Part shown: positions 32,046-44,500 of the stretch, in pieces | How the letters are laid out: every line of letters begins with the position of its first letter | Position numbering within the stretch: the first letter of the stretch is position 1 | Source of the DNA: Ochotona curzoniae | Lineage: Eukaryota; Chordata; Mammalia; Lagomorpha; Ochotonidae | Assembly (NCBI RefSeq): GCF_017591425.1 | Contig: NW_024465421.1 | Span: forward strand, 23,077,001-23,141,000 | Direction: 5' to 3' | Length of the DNA: 64,000 bases | The notes under the pieces: generated by a model | The model's input: the letters and a program-made list of their open reading frames with translations, nothing else | Database searches by the model: none | Told to the model about the DNA's origin: nothing | Position numbers and translations under genes: made by a program

Positions 32046-32613
32046 GCCCCAATACTCATTTTTTTAAAATGCCAAATGATGCAGAAAGAAATGCCATAGG
32101 CAGTGAAGCCATTGGTGAGCCAGAAGTGGAGTACAAATTGTGGTACTAGAACTGTGCATTACTGGGGAATAAGAAGGGAGTGGACACCTGCAGCTGCTGT
32201 GCTGACGTGGGTTTACAATGGAGCCCGCAAACAGGATCACTCAGCTTCTGGCAGAGCACAAGAGAGAGGAGCAGCCCCAGTGCATGCTTGCTGAAAACAC
32301 AGCAGGAGGGAGACGCGCCTTGGCCACATGGGACACCCACGTCCTTCACTGGAGTGTCAGTTCCGCCCCAGCTTTGCCTCTGGTGCAGGCTTCCTGCAGA
32401 TGTGCACCCTGGGAGGCAGCCTCAGGCATTTGTTGGGGCGGGGAGGAGATGTGCAACAATGGCTGGAGGATCATTCTCTCTCCTCTGACCCCTTCTTCCT
32501 CCCTACCACCTTTTAAATAAATAATCTAAATATTTTAAATAAATAATTTTCAACAAATATATCACAAAGGCTCTATGCTATTATCACGTTTTGATTTTAA
32601 AGAATCACTACAG

Positions 32614-32930
32614 CAGGGCCAGTGTGGTGGCATAGCATGCCAATTTGCCTCTGGTATGGGCATCCTATATGGGTGCCAGTTAGAATCCCAGATGTTCCAC
32701 TTCTGATCCAGCTCCATGCTTATGGTCTGGGAAGGCAATAGAGGATGGCCCAAGTGCTTGAGTTCCTGTACTCACGTGGGAGACGAGGAAGAAGCTCCTG
32801 GCTTCCAGCTTTGGAACAGCTCAGCTCAGTCCATTGTGGCCACTTAGGGAGTGAATCAGTGGATGAAAGACCTCTCTCTCTATCCCTCTCACCATAACTT
32901 TGGCTTCCAAATAAAATAACTCTTAAAAAA
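32614..32930 (+). mobile_element. C-SINE
   Basis: CAGGGCCAGTGTGGTGGCAT head, complete, with the AAGTGCTTGAG body variant of an older subfamily. Confidence 0.8.
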
Positions 32931-32934
32931 TCAT

Positions 32935-33854
32935 TACAGCACCAACAAATTAAAAAGTTGTGTAAGTTCGGTGAGCCCCTCTTGACTCAGACCTCCCAGA
33001 AGACCCTGTTGTGAAAGGTGCTACTGCCATTGCAGAATGTCCTGAGTCAGGAGGAAAGCTCCATTCCCAAGGCCATGCTGCCGACGGTGCTTTCGTCACG
33101 GCTCAGAGTAGCTTCCTGTGCAGTGGGGTTCTAAGAACTCGCCACAGCCACTCGCATCCCGGTCACTCTCATTTCTCTCTCCGGCGATGAGCAGCTGCCT
33201 GGGAGGCACTGGGTTTCTGCCCCTCGAGCCTGATGCCTACGATGGTCCCTGCAAGGCTAATCTGAGCAGTTCACGCTCCTGCTGTCTGCGCCACCAATGC
33301 GCACGTGGCCACACCCACGTTCTGAAAGGAGACTGTGTCTGGACACCTTCTTCTCACTGGGGCCCGGGAGACTGCATGTGGTCAGCTGCCAACCAAATCC
33401 ACAGTGTGCCCGAATATTCGGTAAAATAGAAAACATGTGCAACAGGAAGGCAAATTCTACCAACCAAAAACTTACCAAAGCCTTCTCCTGAGGGTGGCCA
33501 GGCCCAGAGAGTCTCACATACAGGGCTGCTTGTCCAGCAAGGGGTCAGGGTGGTACCTGACCCGAGCCTCAATGGTAAAGAGGTGGCATCCAGGGACAGT
33601 GGGGCTGGCAGGCCGGGCCTGCGGCGGGCCTCAGAGGTGTGAGAGATGCTGCTCCTTGACCTGCTTGTTGTTTTCCTCCCCATTCCTGTTTTTCTGTTTT
33701 TATTTCTATTATTTGAAGGAGAGAGACTGAGAACAACCTTTTACAGCATTATTTCTGCATCATTTGAGAATTTAAAAGCATGGACTCCTCAATAATCAGA
33801 AAAAAAGCTTTTAAATATGCTTCATTGCTAGCTTGACCGTTAAGTCATATCAGT
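32935..33854. other. Unassigned interval upstream of MEFV
   Basis: Moderately GC-rich with several short overlapping open frames on both strands, none with family resemblance or splice support. Confidence 0.4.
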
Positions 33855-33855
33855 G

Positions 33856-34188
33856 GGCCCAGCGCCATGGCCTAGTAGCTGAAGTCCTCGCCTTGAACGT
33901 GCCAATATCCCATATGGGTGCTGGTTCTAATCCCATCAAGCTCCACTTCCCATCCAGCTCCCTGCTTGTGGCCTGGGGAAGCAGTTGAGGATGGCCCAAA
34001 GCTTTGGGACCCTGCATCCATGTGGGAGACATGGAAGAAATTCCTGGCTCCTAGCTTCGGATAGGTGCAGCACCAGCCATTGCGCTCACTTGAGGAGTTA
34101 ATCATCAGATGGAAGATCTTCCTCACTGTCTCTCCTCCTCTCTGTATATCTGACTTTGTAATGAAAATAAAATAAATCTTTAAAAACA
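33856..34188 (+). mobile_element. C-SINE
   Basis: GGGCCCAGCGCCATGGCCTA head; full length; tail TGAAAATAAAATAAATCTTT. Confidence 0.85.
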
Positions 34189-34189
34189 A

Positions 34190-35307
34190 AAAGAGGGATA
34201 TCAGTGCTGTCTGCCCCTGGCTTCCTTGTGAAAGAGACTTACAGTGTTGAGAGAAAACAAAGAGCCAGTTGCAAGTTCTTGGGAAATTCCTATTTGCTCT
34301 GGAGTAGAGAACAACAGACTGCACTATGACACAAGCTCACCCTCCATCTGCCCCAATATGTTTACTTTTAAGAAAGAAATCCGAGACCTCCACTAGCTAA
34401 TAATCATTGACCTAAACTTTTGGAATGAGAACAGATGTTCTGCCTGCAAAGATTCAGCAGCCTGATAAGTGTGCCCCTTGGGGTACATGGCTTGTCCAAG
34501 TCCTGGCCTCTGTCTGCTGTCTCACAGCTGCATGCCTGTGAAAGGGCCAGGCCAGGAAGGAGCCTTGCCAGGAACTCAATGCAGGTCTCACACTGGGGTG
34601 GTAGGAATCCAGTGACTCGAACTATTACCACTGCCTTCCAGGGCACACAGGAACTAAATCTGGAATCGGGAGCAGCGTCAGGCCTGACACGCACCCAAGC
34701 AGTCGGAGACAGGACACAGACCTCACAAGCAGCAGCTGAACCGCTCAGCCAGGTCTCGAGAGGCTCCAGCGCAGCCCCAGGGGTGACATCACAGCACGTG
34801 CCCTGGCAGTGCCCTGCCTCCCTGGTCAGGGAAGAGGGAAAGCTTGTGGGGCTGAGGGCACTGCTACCCCCTACCTCGCCCAACCGTTGGCTCGGAGGCT
34901 CCACAAAATCTCAAGTTTGCAGGAGGACATTGTGCTTTCTGGTGTGGAGACAGTATGCATCCATGAGGCAGTGGCAGTGGGTGTTCGATCTGAAATCCAA
35001 TCGCAGAGCCTCCCTCACTTCTCCCTGGCTCAGTGTGGGCTAACAGCTGGGTTATAGGGAGGGGGCACATGCCTTGCAAGGCACAAAGCCTCCCCAGCTG
35101 GAAAACCCTCTGAGTCAGAGAATAGGAGCTGGTAGTGACACACCCTGAACGGTGTCTCAGCTCTAACCATAGCATCAAGCATTTCCTGTGTCTTTTCCGT
35201 TATTTCACAAGCTGCCTCTTATTGCCTGCCCTTGGGGCTGCTGGGACAGACGGGTTATTTTCCTGCCAGGAGGCAGCTGGCTGGCTCATACTCTCCTACT
35301 CACCACC
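34190..35307 (+). promoter_or_regulatory. MEFV: Non-repetitive 5' flank of MEFV
   Basis: About 1.1 kb free of SINEs directly upstream of the MEFV ATG, the only sizeable repeat-free stretch nearby. It must contain the MEFV core promoter and 5' untranslated region. GC content is moderate and no CpG island or clear TATA box is seen. Confidence 0.45.
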
Positions 35308-35584
35308 ATGGCCAGGACTCTGAGTGATCACCTGCTGAACACCCTGGAGGACCTGGTGCCCTATGACCTTGAGAAGTTCAAGTTTAAGCTGCAAAACATC
35401 AGCCTGGAAAAAGAGCACTCCCGGATTCCCCGGGGCCAGCTGCAGATGGCCAGGCCAGTGGAGCTGGCCACGCTGCTGGTCACCTACTACGGGAAGGAGT
35501 ACGCTGTGCGGCTGACCCTGCAGGTCCTGCGGGCCATCAACCAGCGTCTCCTGGCAGAGGAGCTCCACAGAGTGACTGGCCCGG
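35308..35584 (+). CDS. MEFV: MEFV exon 1 (pyrin domain)
   Basis: 277 nt, ATG in a good context (CACCACCATGG). It encodes a complete six-helix PYD (SDHLLNTLEDLVPYDLEKFK, then ARPVELATLLVTYYGKEYAV, then RAINQRLLAEELHR), the death-fold module that binds the ASC PYD. Donor CCGG/GTAAGG, phase 1. Confidence 0.97.
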
Positions 35585-38500
35585 GTAAGGGACCTGGGGC
35601 TGCCTGCTGTCCGCTGCTGGGAGGGAAGACCAGCAGGCTCAGACCTCGCATTTTCCCTTAGGGGGTTAGGAGTCCTAGGATCTCCTCTACCAGCAAGCCC
35701 GTTGGCCTCTCTCTAGCGTCTGGGTCGGTCAAGCTCCCCAGGTCTTAAAACAAGGCTGGGACCGACTGCAGCTCTGGATGGGGACTTGCAGGTGTTTGGT
35801 CTGGATGCTTGCTTTAGGATTCCTTGCTTTGTGATGAACACCACAATGCAGACAAGGGAGGGGTGCAGAGAGCGCCTGCAAATCAAACACACCAACAGGA
35901 CTGAGGTGTAATCAGGGCCAGCCACTGGACTCCAGCTCCACAGCCCTTTTCAGCACAACTGCCAGTGTCCGTGGAGTTCTCCAAAGGACACAGTTCCTTC
36001 TTTCCTTCCTCCTCTCTCCCTTTCTTCCATCTGCTGCTGCTGCTGCTGCTATCCTTCTGCTTGATTCTGATTTAATTACAGTGTGCTCAATAAATCTGGC
36101 TATACAGTTTGTGTTTTTAAGACATCTTGAGGTCCTGAGTGGGCCTGAGATACTTTCTTTGATGTCTGAACCTTTCTATTATTTCTAGACTTTAAGGCTC
36201 TCTCAAAAATGCGTTTCATGTATTTCTACGACACAGAACTATTTAAGCTGCAAACAAGTCTTCCACTCTTGGAATATAACTTAACATAATCTGATGGGTA
36301 GAACATTTCAGTTTTTAACATTATATATTGACACATTTTATTTGAAAATCAGAGACACAGGCAGGCAGGCAGACACCTTTCATCCTCTGGTTCACTTACC
36401 GAATGCCAGCGACAGTCAGGACACGGCCAGCAGGCAACCAGGTATCAGGAGCTCGGTCTGAGCCTTCTGCTAGGCAGGCATCCGGACACATGAGCCATCA
36501 TCTGCTGCCTCCCAGGGTGGGCACCAGCTAGAAACTGGAATCAGAAGTAGAGTCGGGCACCAATCCATTCCCCTGCTAGGTGATGCAGGTGTCCCAGGCA
36601 GCAGCTTCACGCTGCTCTACTTCCCATCCAGCTCCCTGCCTGTGGCCTGGGAAAAGCAGTGGAGGATGGCCCAAAGCCTTGGGACCCTGCACCTGCGTGG
36701 GAGACCTGGAAGAAGCTCCTGGCTCAGTTCTGGTCATGGTGGTCACTTGGGGAATGAACCAGCAAATGGAAAATTTGTCTCTCCTTCTCTTTGTAGATCT
36801 GCTTTTCTAATAAAAACAAACAAATGTGAAAAAGAAATAGATGATCATAAATAAACACTAAAATATTAGAGGCCTCCAGTGTCTCTCCAGTGATGGCTCA
36901 GGTTGTACTTGAATTCTTTTCTATGTAGCCTTTCCTTTCTGTTAAAGCAGTAGCCTAAAACTGTTAAAAAAAAAAAAAAGGATATTCATTCATTTTGAAA
37001 ATCAGTTAGGGAGAGAGGAAGAGATCTCCTATCAGCTGACTTACCCCCACACGGTCACAAAATCAGAGCTGAACCAGCCTGAAGCCAGGCTTCACTCAGC
37101 TCATCCACAGAGGTGCTGGTGCCCAAATGCCTGGCTCACCCTCTGCTGCCCGTGTGAGGTTATTAGTAGGAGCCGGACGGGAAGTGGAGCAGCTGGGACA
37201 CTAACTGGTGGCCAGGTGGGACATGGGTATAACAGATGAAGGCCTTGTCATTTATGCCACACCACTGTTTTAATATCCCTATTACATGTGCTTGTCTGAC
37301 TTAAAATATCCTTCAGGGCTTGGTGTAATAACCTAGTGGCTAAAGTCCTAGCCTTGCACATGCCAGGATCTCATATGGGCGCTGGTTCTAATCCCAGCTG
37401 CTCCACCTCCCATCCAGCTCCCTGCCTGTGGCCTCGGAAAGCAGTCGAGGACGGCCCAAAATCTTGGGACCCTACCTGTGTATGGGAGACCCAGAAGAAG
37501 CTCCAGGCTCTTGGCTTCGGATCAGCTCAGCTCCAGCTTTTGAAGCCGCTTGCAGAGAGAACCAGCAGATGGAGGATCTTTGTATTTCCTTCTTTCTGTA
37601 TATTTGCCTGTACAATACAAAAAATAAATAAATCTTTTTTTAAAAATTCCTTCAACTCACACAATCAAAGGGAGGAAGTACAGGGATATTTTTTGAAGCT
37701 TTAACTAAGTTTTGTAATCTTCTAATTTTTGGTGTTGATCAAACACATTAACTATTCTTTGCTTTTAAGTGAATTTGCACCAGTTTTTATTTTACATTTT
37801 TGAGTTCTGTGTAAGATCTTAGTCAAAACAAATTCTCCTTTAAAAGCCTGGAAAGTAATGTTTGCTAAAAAATCCAGTGTTTTCACCTGGCACTAACTGC
37901 TAAGGTAGCCACTGCCAAGTTCTGGAATATTCTGAGCACAAATGTCCATGCACAGTGCCTGAGGGGTCTCTCTTCCCGTGCTCCACCCCTGGTGAAGCTC
38001 ATGGTCTTGCCCTGCCTGTCATTACAGAGCCTGCGGAAAGCAGTTGGGAGGGCCCTGAGGCACCATCCTCAGCAGTGAAGACAGCCTGGAACCTTAAGGT
38101 GGCAGCCGGCCCGGACAGCAAGGGGGAGCCACAGGGCGGGGACAGCACGCCCAGCCTGTTGGCCAGCCAGCCGGAGGCCGGGAGGGGGTCCCAGAAGAAG
38201 CCTCAGGGCAAACGGAGGGACCCCAAGTGCCCCAGCCTGGATGCTCAGGGCAAGCTGCTGGGCAGGAGGAGCCCCGGGCTGTGCAAGCCCTCTGGGGGTA
38301 GGCCGGCTGAGGTGAGCGCCCAGCTCCGCAGGAACGTCAGCTCAGCAGGCCGGCTGCAGGGGCACTATGGTGTGCAGCTAGCCAGGAAGGAACAGAGGAA
38401 AGCCGACTTATACTTAGATTCAGGAAAGAAGCGACCAAAAAGCCTCGAATTTACCATTTCTTCAGAAGACAAGGAAGCCTCAAAACCAGGATCTCTTCTA

Positions 38501-41500
38501 GCTGGGGAGGAGATCGGGGCTGGGAACACCACTCGGATGAACGCTAGGAATCCTGAACAGTCCACGGTTCCACAGCGGGGACCATTCAGGAACACACCTC
38601 CCAGTGCATTGGTGACTACAGAAGAGGAATCTACAGCACCCTGGGGGGAAAAGGGAATTGAGGGTACAGAGACCCCCGACACCCAGGGAGCAGCAGCAGA
38701 AGATGCGCTCTGCCAGGCCTCAGATCCAGACGTCCAACTCTTCTCAGGTGAGAAAGAACTCAGAATATCCAGAAAACCTCATATCCATAGCAACTGTGGC
38801 CTGTAAAGCTGTTATTCCCAATCCCTTTTCTTCCCCGTTTCTATCAGTGGGATTTCTGGGTGCCCTGGCGGCCCTCTGAATCGTGTGCAGGTTGTGGACC
38901 CTGAAGAGACACCTGCACGCACCTGCTCACAAAGCACTGAGATACTCTGTTACTTTTGGGACCCTCCTATTCCTGGTGGGTCGGTCGGTCGGTCGTTACT
39001 GTTTTCTGAAGCCGCTGTGGTCCTCTTGAGGTGGACTTGCTCACAGCTGTCATGAGGGATGGTGTGTCCTTAGCCTCAGAAATCTCCCTCCTCAGCTTTC
39101 CTTTAATGCCGCCTGAACCTGGGGCATGTGCAGTGGCCCATCTGTTCATTCAGCGCTTGGCCCCCAGGACATGTTTGCTGCTCGCTGGGCAGAAGTCTGA
39201 GGACACGCTGGACAGGGTCTAGCCAAGGATCTATGTGGTCCTGTGGCCGACAGCCCTGTTTTAAGAACATCTTGGCTTTTCCACTCATTCCACTGTCATT
39301 GTCCCCAGGGAAGCCACAGGGCAAGGCTGCATGTTCCCTCTGCCACACCCAGAAAGGAGACCCAGTTGGTGGTATCTGCAGGCACGGCGTCTGCAGCTGC
39401 CCTCTTGTTCCCGGGCACCTCAGGGCCTCCAGCAACCACTTGCACAGCTGCCTGCAATGTCAGGCCTCCCTGGCATGGAAGAACTCCCCAGAGCTGAGCT
39501 CTCAGCCGCTGCCACAGTGTCAGCGCCACATGAAGCAGGTCCAGCTGCTCTTCTGCGAGGACCACAGGGAGCCCATTTGCCTCATCTGTAGGCTGAGTCA
39601 GGAGCACCAAGGCCACCGTGTGCGCCCACTGGAGGAGGTCGCCCTGGAGTACAGGGTAGGTGTCACCACCGGAAGGCCCACCCCAGCACACATCATGGGT
39701 GCTGGACATGTTTCCTGCACCATCTCTGGGATGTTGGTACACTAGCCAGAACTCCTAGGCTGTAAATGGCCATATCACAACACAGACTGCAGCAGCCAAG
39801 GGAGAATAGGCCGGTTGTAGCTTGGAGACCCAGGGCTGCTGGTGGTGGGAGGTCACTGTGCTTTCAGATGTGCCTGAATTCTGGGGCTCCCAGGAGGTCG
39901 CGGGGTCTCCCTTTGTCTCTATGTCCCATGGTGATGGAACCCGTGGCCCTTTCTCCTCTGCACACAATACTGCCCCCTACTGCAGCGCCCTCAGCCTTGC
40001 CGCTAGGGGTGGATGTTGCTTGTCAGCTGACAATGACAGGAGCTCAACAAGCACCCCTTTCCCAGGAGCAGATTCAGCAGCAACTGGAACGTCTGAAGCA
40101 GCTGAGACAATCTGGAGAGCAGCAGGGGTCCCAGGGAGCTGAGCAGATGGAGAGCCTCCTGGTAAGGCATTCACACCTGCAGGAGGCAGGGAGGGGCCAG
40201 TGCCAGGCAGGGCTCTGATTCAAAGAAAGTCAATGCCGTGCCACTATGCCAGCCCCACATATTTTCACAACTGTGGTTCTTCAACACCACCAACTTCAGC
40301 AAACACCTTTACCTTCTGCTGTGCAGGACAGACAGGTAAGCTGCTCCTCTTTCTTCTTGAGAAGGAGATGCCGCCGCCCTAGGGCCTGGCCTTGCTCATG
40401 CATTTCCACTGGGCTGGGCCTGTCTCCCTCGCTGGTTCCTGTTTGTACCCACTTGTACTCGGTGGCTTTTCCTTACAACTAAAATAGAGATGGTCAACTT
40501 TACAGAGAAAGAATTTGGTTAGTTTACAGATTCAGAGGTTAGAATCCAAGACCACCGACTGCATCGGTTTGGGTGACAAGGGCCTTGGGTGGTGACAATA
40601 CAGCCTATGCAGGGGAAGGACCACAGAGAATCTGAGAGCTAGTGCCCCGGGGATTGGTGCCTAGGGCCAGCTGGTATGGTGCCATAAAGAACAGCGGATT
40701 GGCAGAGAACACAATTTAAATCTAAAAGGTGCGAAGCTTACACAAGTGGGGTTAGGACCTAGGGGAAGCAGATATTTAAGGTGGCACCGGGTCTAAAATG
40801 GTGGGTTCACGTTAGGCTTCGGGGCCACTGTTCAAGTGGCTCCTTACAATGCCTACATACAGCTCGTCAAGCCAGAAGCACACCTGGAGGCCATGGCCTT
40901 CCATGCAGAACCCCAGGGCATGGGCATTCTAGCACCAGCTTTCCAGGGAGGCACACACACCAGGGCTCTCAGTTTCCCGTGGGTACTGTCACAAGCATCA
41001 TGGGCTTAAGCCAAAGCAATTTGCTATCTCACACTCTTAAAGTCAAGGTTGCTTGGCAGCGCTGGCTCCTGAGGGTTGTGAGAGAAGCACCTGCCCCAGT
41101 ACCCGACTTACGCCAGCCCCTCTTTTCCACGTCCTGGTGTTCCACAAGGCTCTCTCTGTCCAAATTTGCCATTTGGCAAGGGCCTCAGTCGGCTCTAGGA
41201 GGTTTCAATCTAGCTTGCTTGCTGCTGTGGAACCTAAGGCTCCCATCTGCCTTCTCCAGGAGGTGGGCTTCTGGGGACCCCCAGGATACACAGGGCCCAT
41301 CTCATATTACTGACTCCTACTCTCTCTCTCCTATATTCCTCAGAAACAAACTGAAATCCAGAAACAGAGAATCCGGAGCCAGGTGGAGCAGCTTTTCAAG
41401 TTTCTGGAGCGTCAAGAGCAGCTGTTTGTGGCCTGGCTGGATGAGCTGGGCCAGACCATTGGCCAGGTCCGGGAGAAATATGGCACCCAAGTGTCCTGTG

Positions 41501-44500
41501 ACATCGCCCTTCTGGATGAGCTGACTGGGGAGCTGGAAGCCCAGCAGTGCCAGCCAGAATGGGAGCTGGTGCAGGTGAGTGTGTCAGGGCAGGGCCTCCC
41601 TGTCCCCTAGACTTGCTAGTCTGGCTCAGGTTTCCAGCACTGCCCAAGCCCTGAGGGAGGCCTGAGGGGCGGGGACCTGGATGGCCCTTGATGTCTTCCG
41701 TGCCCAGACCCTTTGGATGAGGCGTGTCTTGAGACTGGTGGTCCCTGGCATTATCCAAAACAGGTGTGAGGGCTGGGTGCAGCTTCATGGCAGGCCCCAG
41801 CAGGGCAAATGCTCAGGTGATGAGAGGCAGACTTGAGGAGCAGTGCTGCAGTGTCGGGGGGGGGGGAGGGGGCTGGATTCCTGGTAAGGGCAGGAGCCAG
41901 GGGGAGCGGGCAGGGCTCGGCCTCTGAAGGCTGGTGCTGGAAAGCTTCCCTCTTTTCTCTCCTAGGGCATCGGAGTCACCTTGCACAGGTAGAGAGCTCC
42001 TGTCATGACCCTCTGGGCGCCTCCCTCCCACCTAGGAGGGAGCCGCCCCCAAACCCCAGGTCTGTGACTGCAGACACTTACCCTGCCCGCAGCTTGCCTG
42101 GATTTATGCAGAGAGGGGCTGACAAGGCAGTGAATGCCCGGCAGAGCTGCCTGTGGCCTCGGGGAAGGCAGCACTTCCCAGGAGTCTCCGTGTGAGCTGG
42201 GCCGAGCCTGGCAGAGGGGCTGGGAGCAAAGGGAGGAGGCTGCACACAGGGCTGCTTGGGGAACTATACAAAACAGATGCCCATGCAACTGCACCAAGCC
42301 AGGGGACAGTGCTGCTGGGCTGCCACACTGTTACAACGCAGGGAGGACTTGCCTGTGCCCCCTGGCTAGATGGTGATTGGGGGTGGGGGTGGGGAGTTCC
42401 CAGTGGCCAGTGCTCATCAGCCTATAGGCAGTGAGCTAGTGAGATTTTAGAGCGTTCTGATTGAGGATGGAGGAGGCAGCACAGTGCTATTTTAACCATC
42501 TTCAGGTGTGCAGGTGAGCAGCAGGAAGGACACTCAGGCTGCTGCAGATTTACCGCCTCCAACCATCTCTAGCACTCCCTCTCTTCCCAAATGCATCCCC
42601 ATCAAACACCAACTCCTCACTCGCACTCCCCGCCCCCGGCAACCACTACCCAGCGCTCTGTCTCTGGAACCATGGCCACTCGGGACTTCACCCGAGTGGA
42701 CCAAGGCTATGTCTGTCCTGACCGTGACTCCTTCCACCCAGCACAGTGTCCCCAGTGTTCATTCTTGTTGTATTACATGTCAGAATTTTACTTCCTTTTA
42801 CAGCTGAATAACATTCTATCGCATTTTTAAATCATGTTTCTATACCACATTTTGCTTATCCATTCATCAGCTGATGGACATTAAACTGTACCTTCTGCTA
42901 TTGGGAATAACATTGCTTTTAAAATGGGCATTAAATACTCGACTGGAGAGCCTGCTTTCAGTTACTTAGAATATATGTCTGCAAGTGGAACTGCTGGATC
43001 AGACTGAAGTTCTGTTAAATTTTTTGAGGAACCACTATATAGTCTCCCACCATAGCTGTATCATTTCACAAGCCCACCAGCAATGCGGAGGATTCAAGTT
43101 CTCCACATCCTTGCCATTTTTATTTCTAGTCTAGCCAATCCATAGGGTGTAATTAGAATTTTACTACGATTTGTTTTCTCACTTATTTTTATTTCAAAAG
43201 AATCAAAGACAGGGCCCAATGTGGTAGCCTAGTGACTAAGTCCTCGCCTTGCACGTCTGGGATCACATATGGGTGCCAGTTCATATCCTGGCTGCTCTAC
43301 TTCCCTTTCTGCTCTCTGCTTGTAGCCTAGGAAAGTTGCAGATGGCCCAAAGCCTTGGGACCCTGCACCCACACAGGAGACCCAGAAGGGGCTCCTGGCT
43401 TTGGATTGGCTCAGCACCAACCATTGCAACTACTTGGGGAGTGAACCAGCGGAAGGAAGGTCTTTTCCTCTGTCTCTCCTTTACTCTGAAAATCTGATTT
43501 TCCAATAAAAATAAATATATATATTTTAAAAGACTTATTTTTATTACGAAGTCAGATATACAGAGTGGAGGAGAGATAGTGAGGAAGATCTTCTGTCCGA
43601 TGATTCCCTCCCCAAGTGAGTGCAATGGCCGATGCTGTGCCGATCTGAAGCTAGGAGCCAGGAACTTTTTCCATGTCTCCCACATGGATGCAGGGTCCCA
43701 AGACATTGGGAAATCCTTGACTGCTTTCCCAGGCCACAAGCAGGAAGCTGGATGGGAAGTGGAGCTTGCTGGGATTAGAACTGGCGCCCATATGGGATCC
43801 TGGCACATTCAAGGCGAGGACTTTAGCCGCCAGGCCCTAAATATATCTTTAAAAGAAAGAATCAGGGCCCGGCGCGGTGGCGCAAGTGGTTAAGGTCCTC
43901 GCCTTGCACACCTGGGATCCCATATGGGCGCCGGTTCTATCCTGGCTGCCCCGCTTCCCTTCCAGCTCCCTGCCTGTGGCCTGAGAAAGCAGTCGAGGAC
44001 GGCCCAAAGCTTTGGGACCCTGCACCCGCGTGGGAGACCCGGGAGAGGTTCCTGGCTTCGGATCGGCATAGTATCAGCTGTTGCGCTCACTTGGGAAGTG
44101 AATCATCGGACGGAAGATCTTCCTCTCTGTCTCTCCTCTCTGTATATCTGCCTTTCCAATAAAATATAATAAAAATAAATCTTAAAAAAAAAAGAAAGAA
44201 TCAGACTGAACATATAATTAACTCCATATAGATAATTCCAATAGATAATATCAATACTACTTTAAGGCCATTATTAAACTCACAGAGGTTTGGTATCTAT
44301 GGTTCTTGAAACTTCTCTTGAGACGCCCATGTGTGGCCAAAGTTGAGAAGCACTGCTCAGAATCTTGAGTTCAGAGAGGCTTTTGCTTTACGCAGCTCAG
44401 GTTGCACCTTTGCTCTGGTCATGGGAACTTGGCCACCGTCTTGCTCCGATTCTGTCTGGCTAACAGTCTCGTCCTTAGGGCCAAGGCCATGACTGCTCCT

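Noticed and set aside
37955..38027. Extending MEFV exon 2 leftwards to an ATG at 37955
   Set aside because: A good acceptor (TTACAG at 38027) with the right phase and the human exon boundary place the exon start at 38028.
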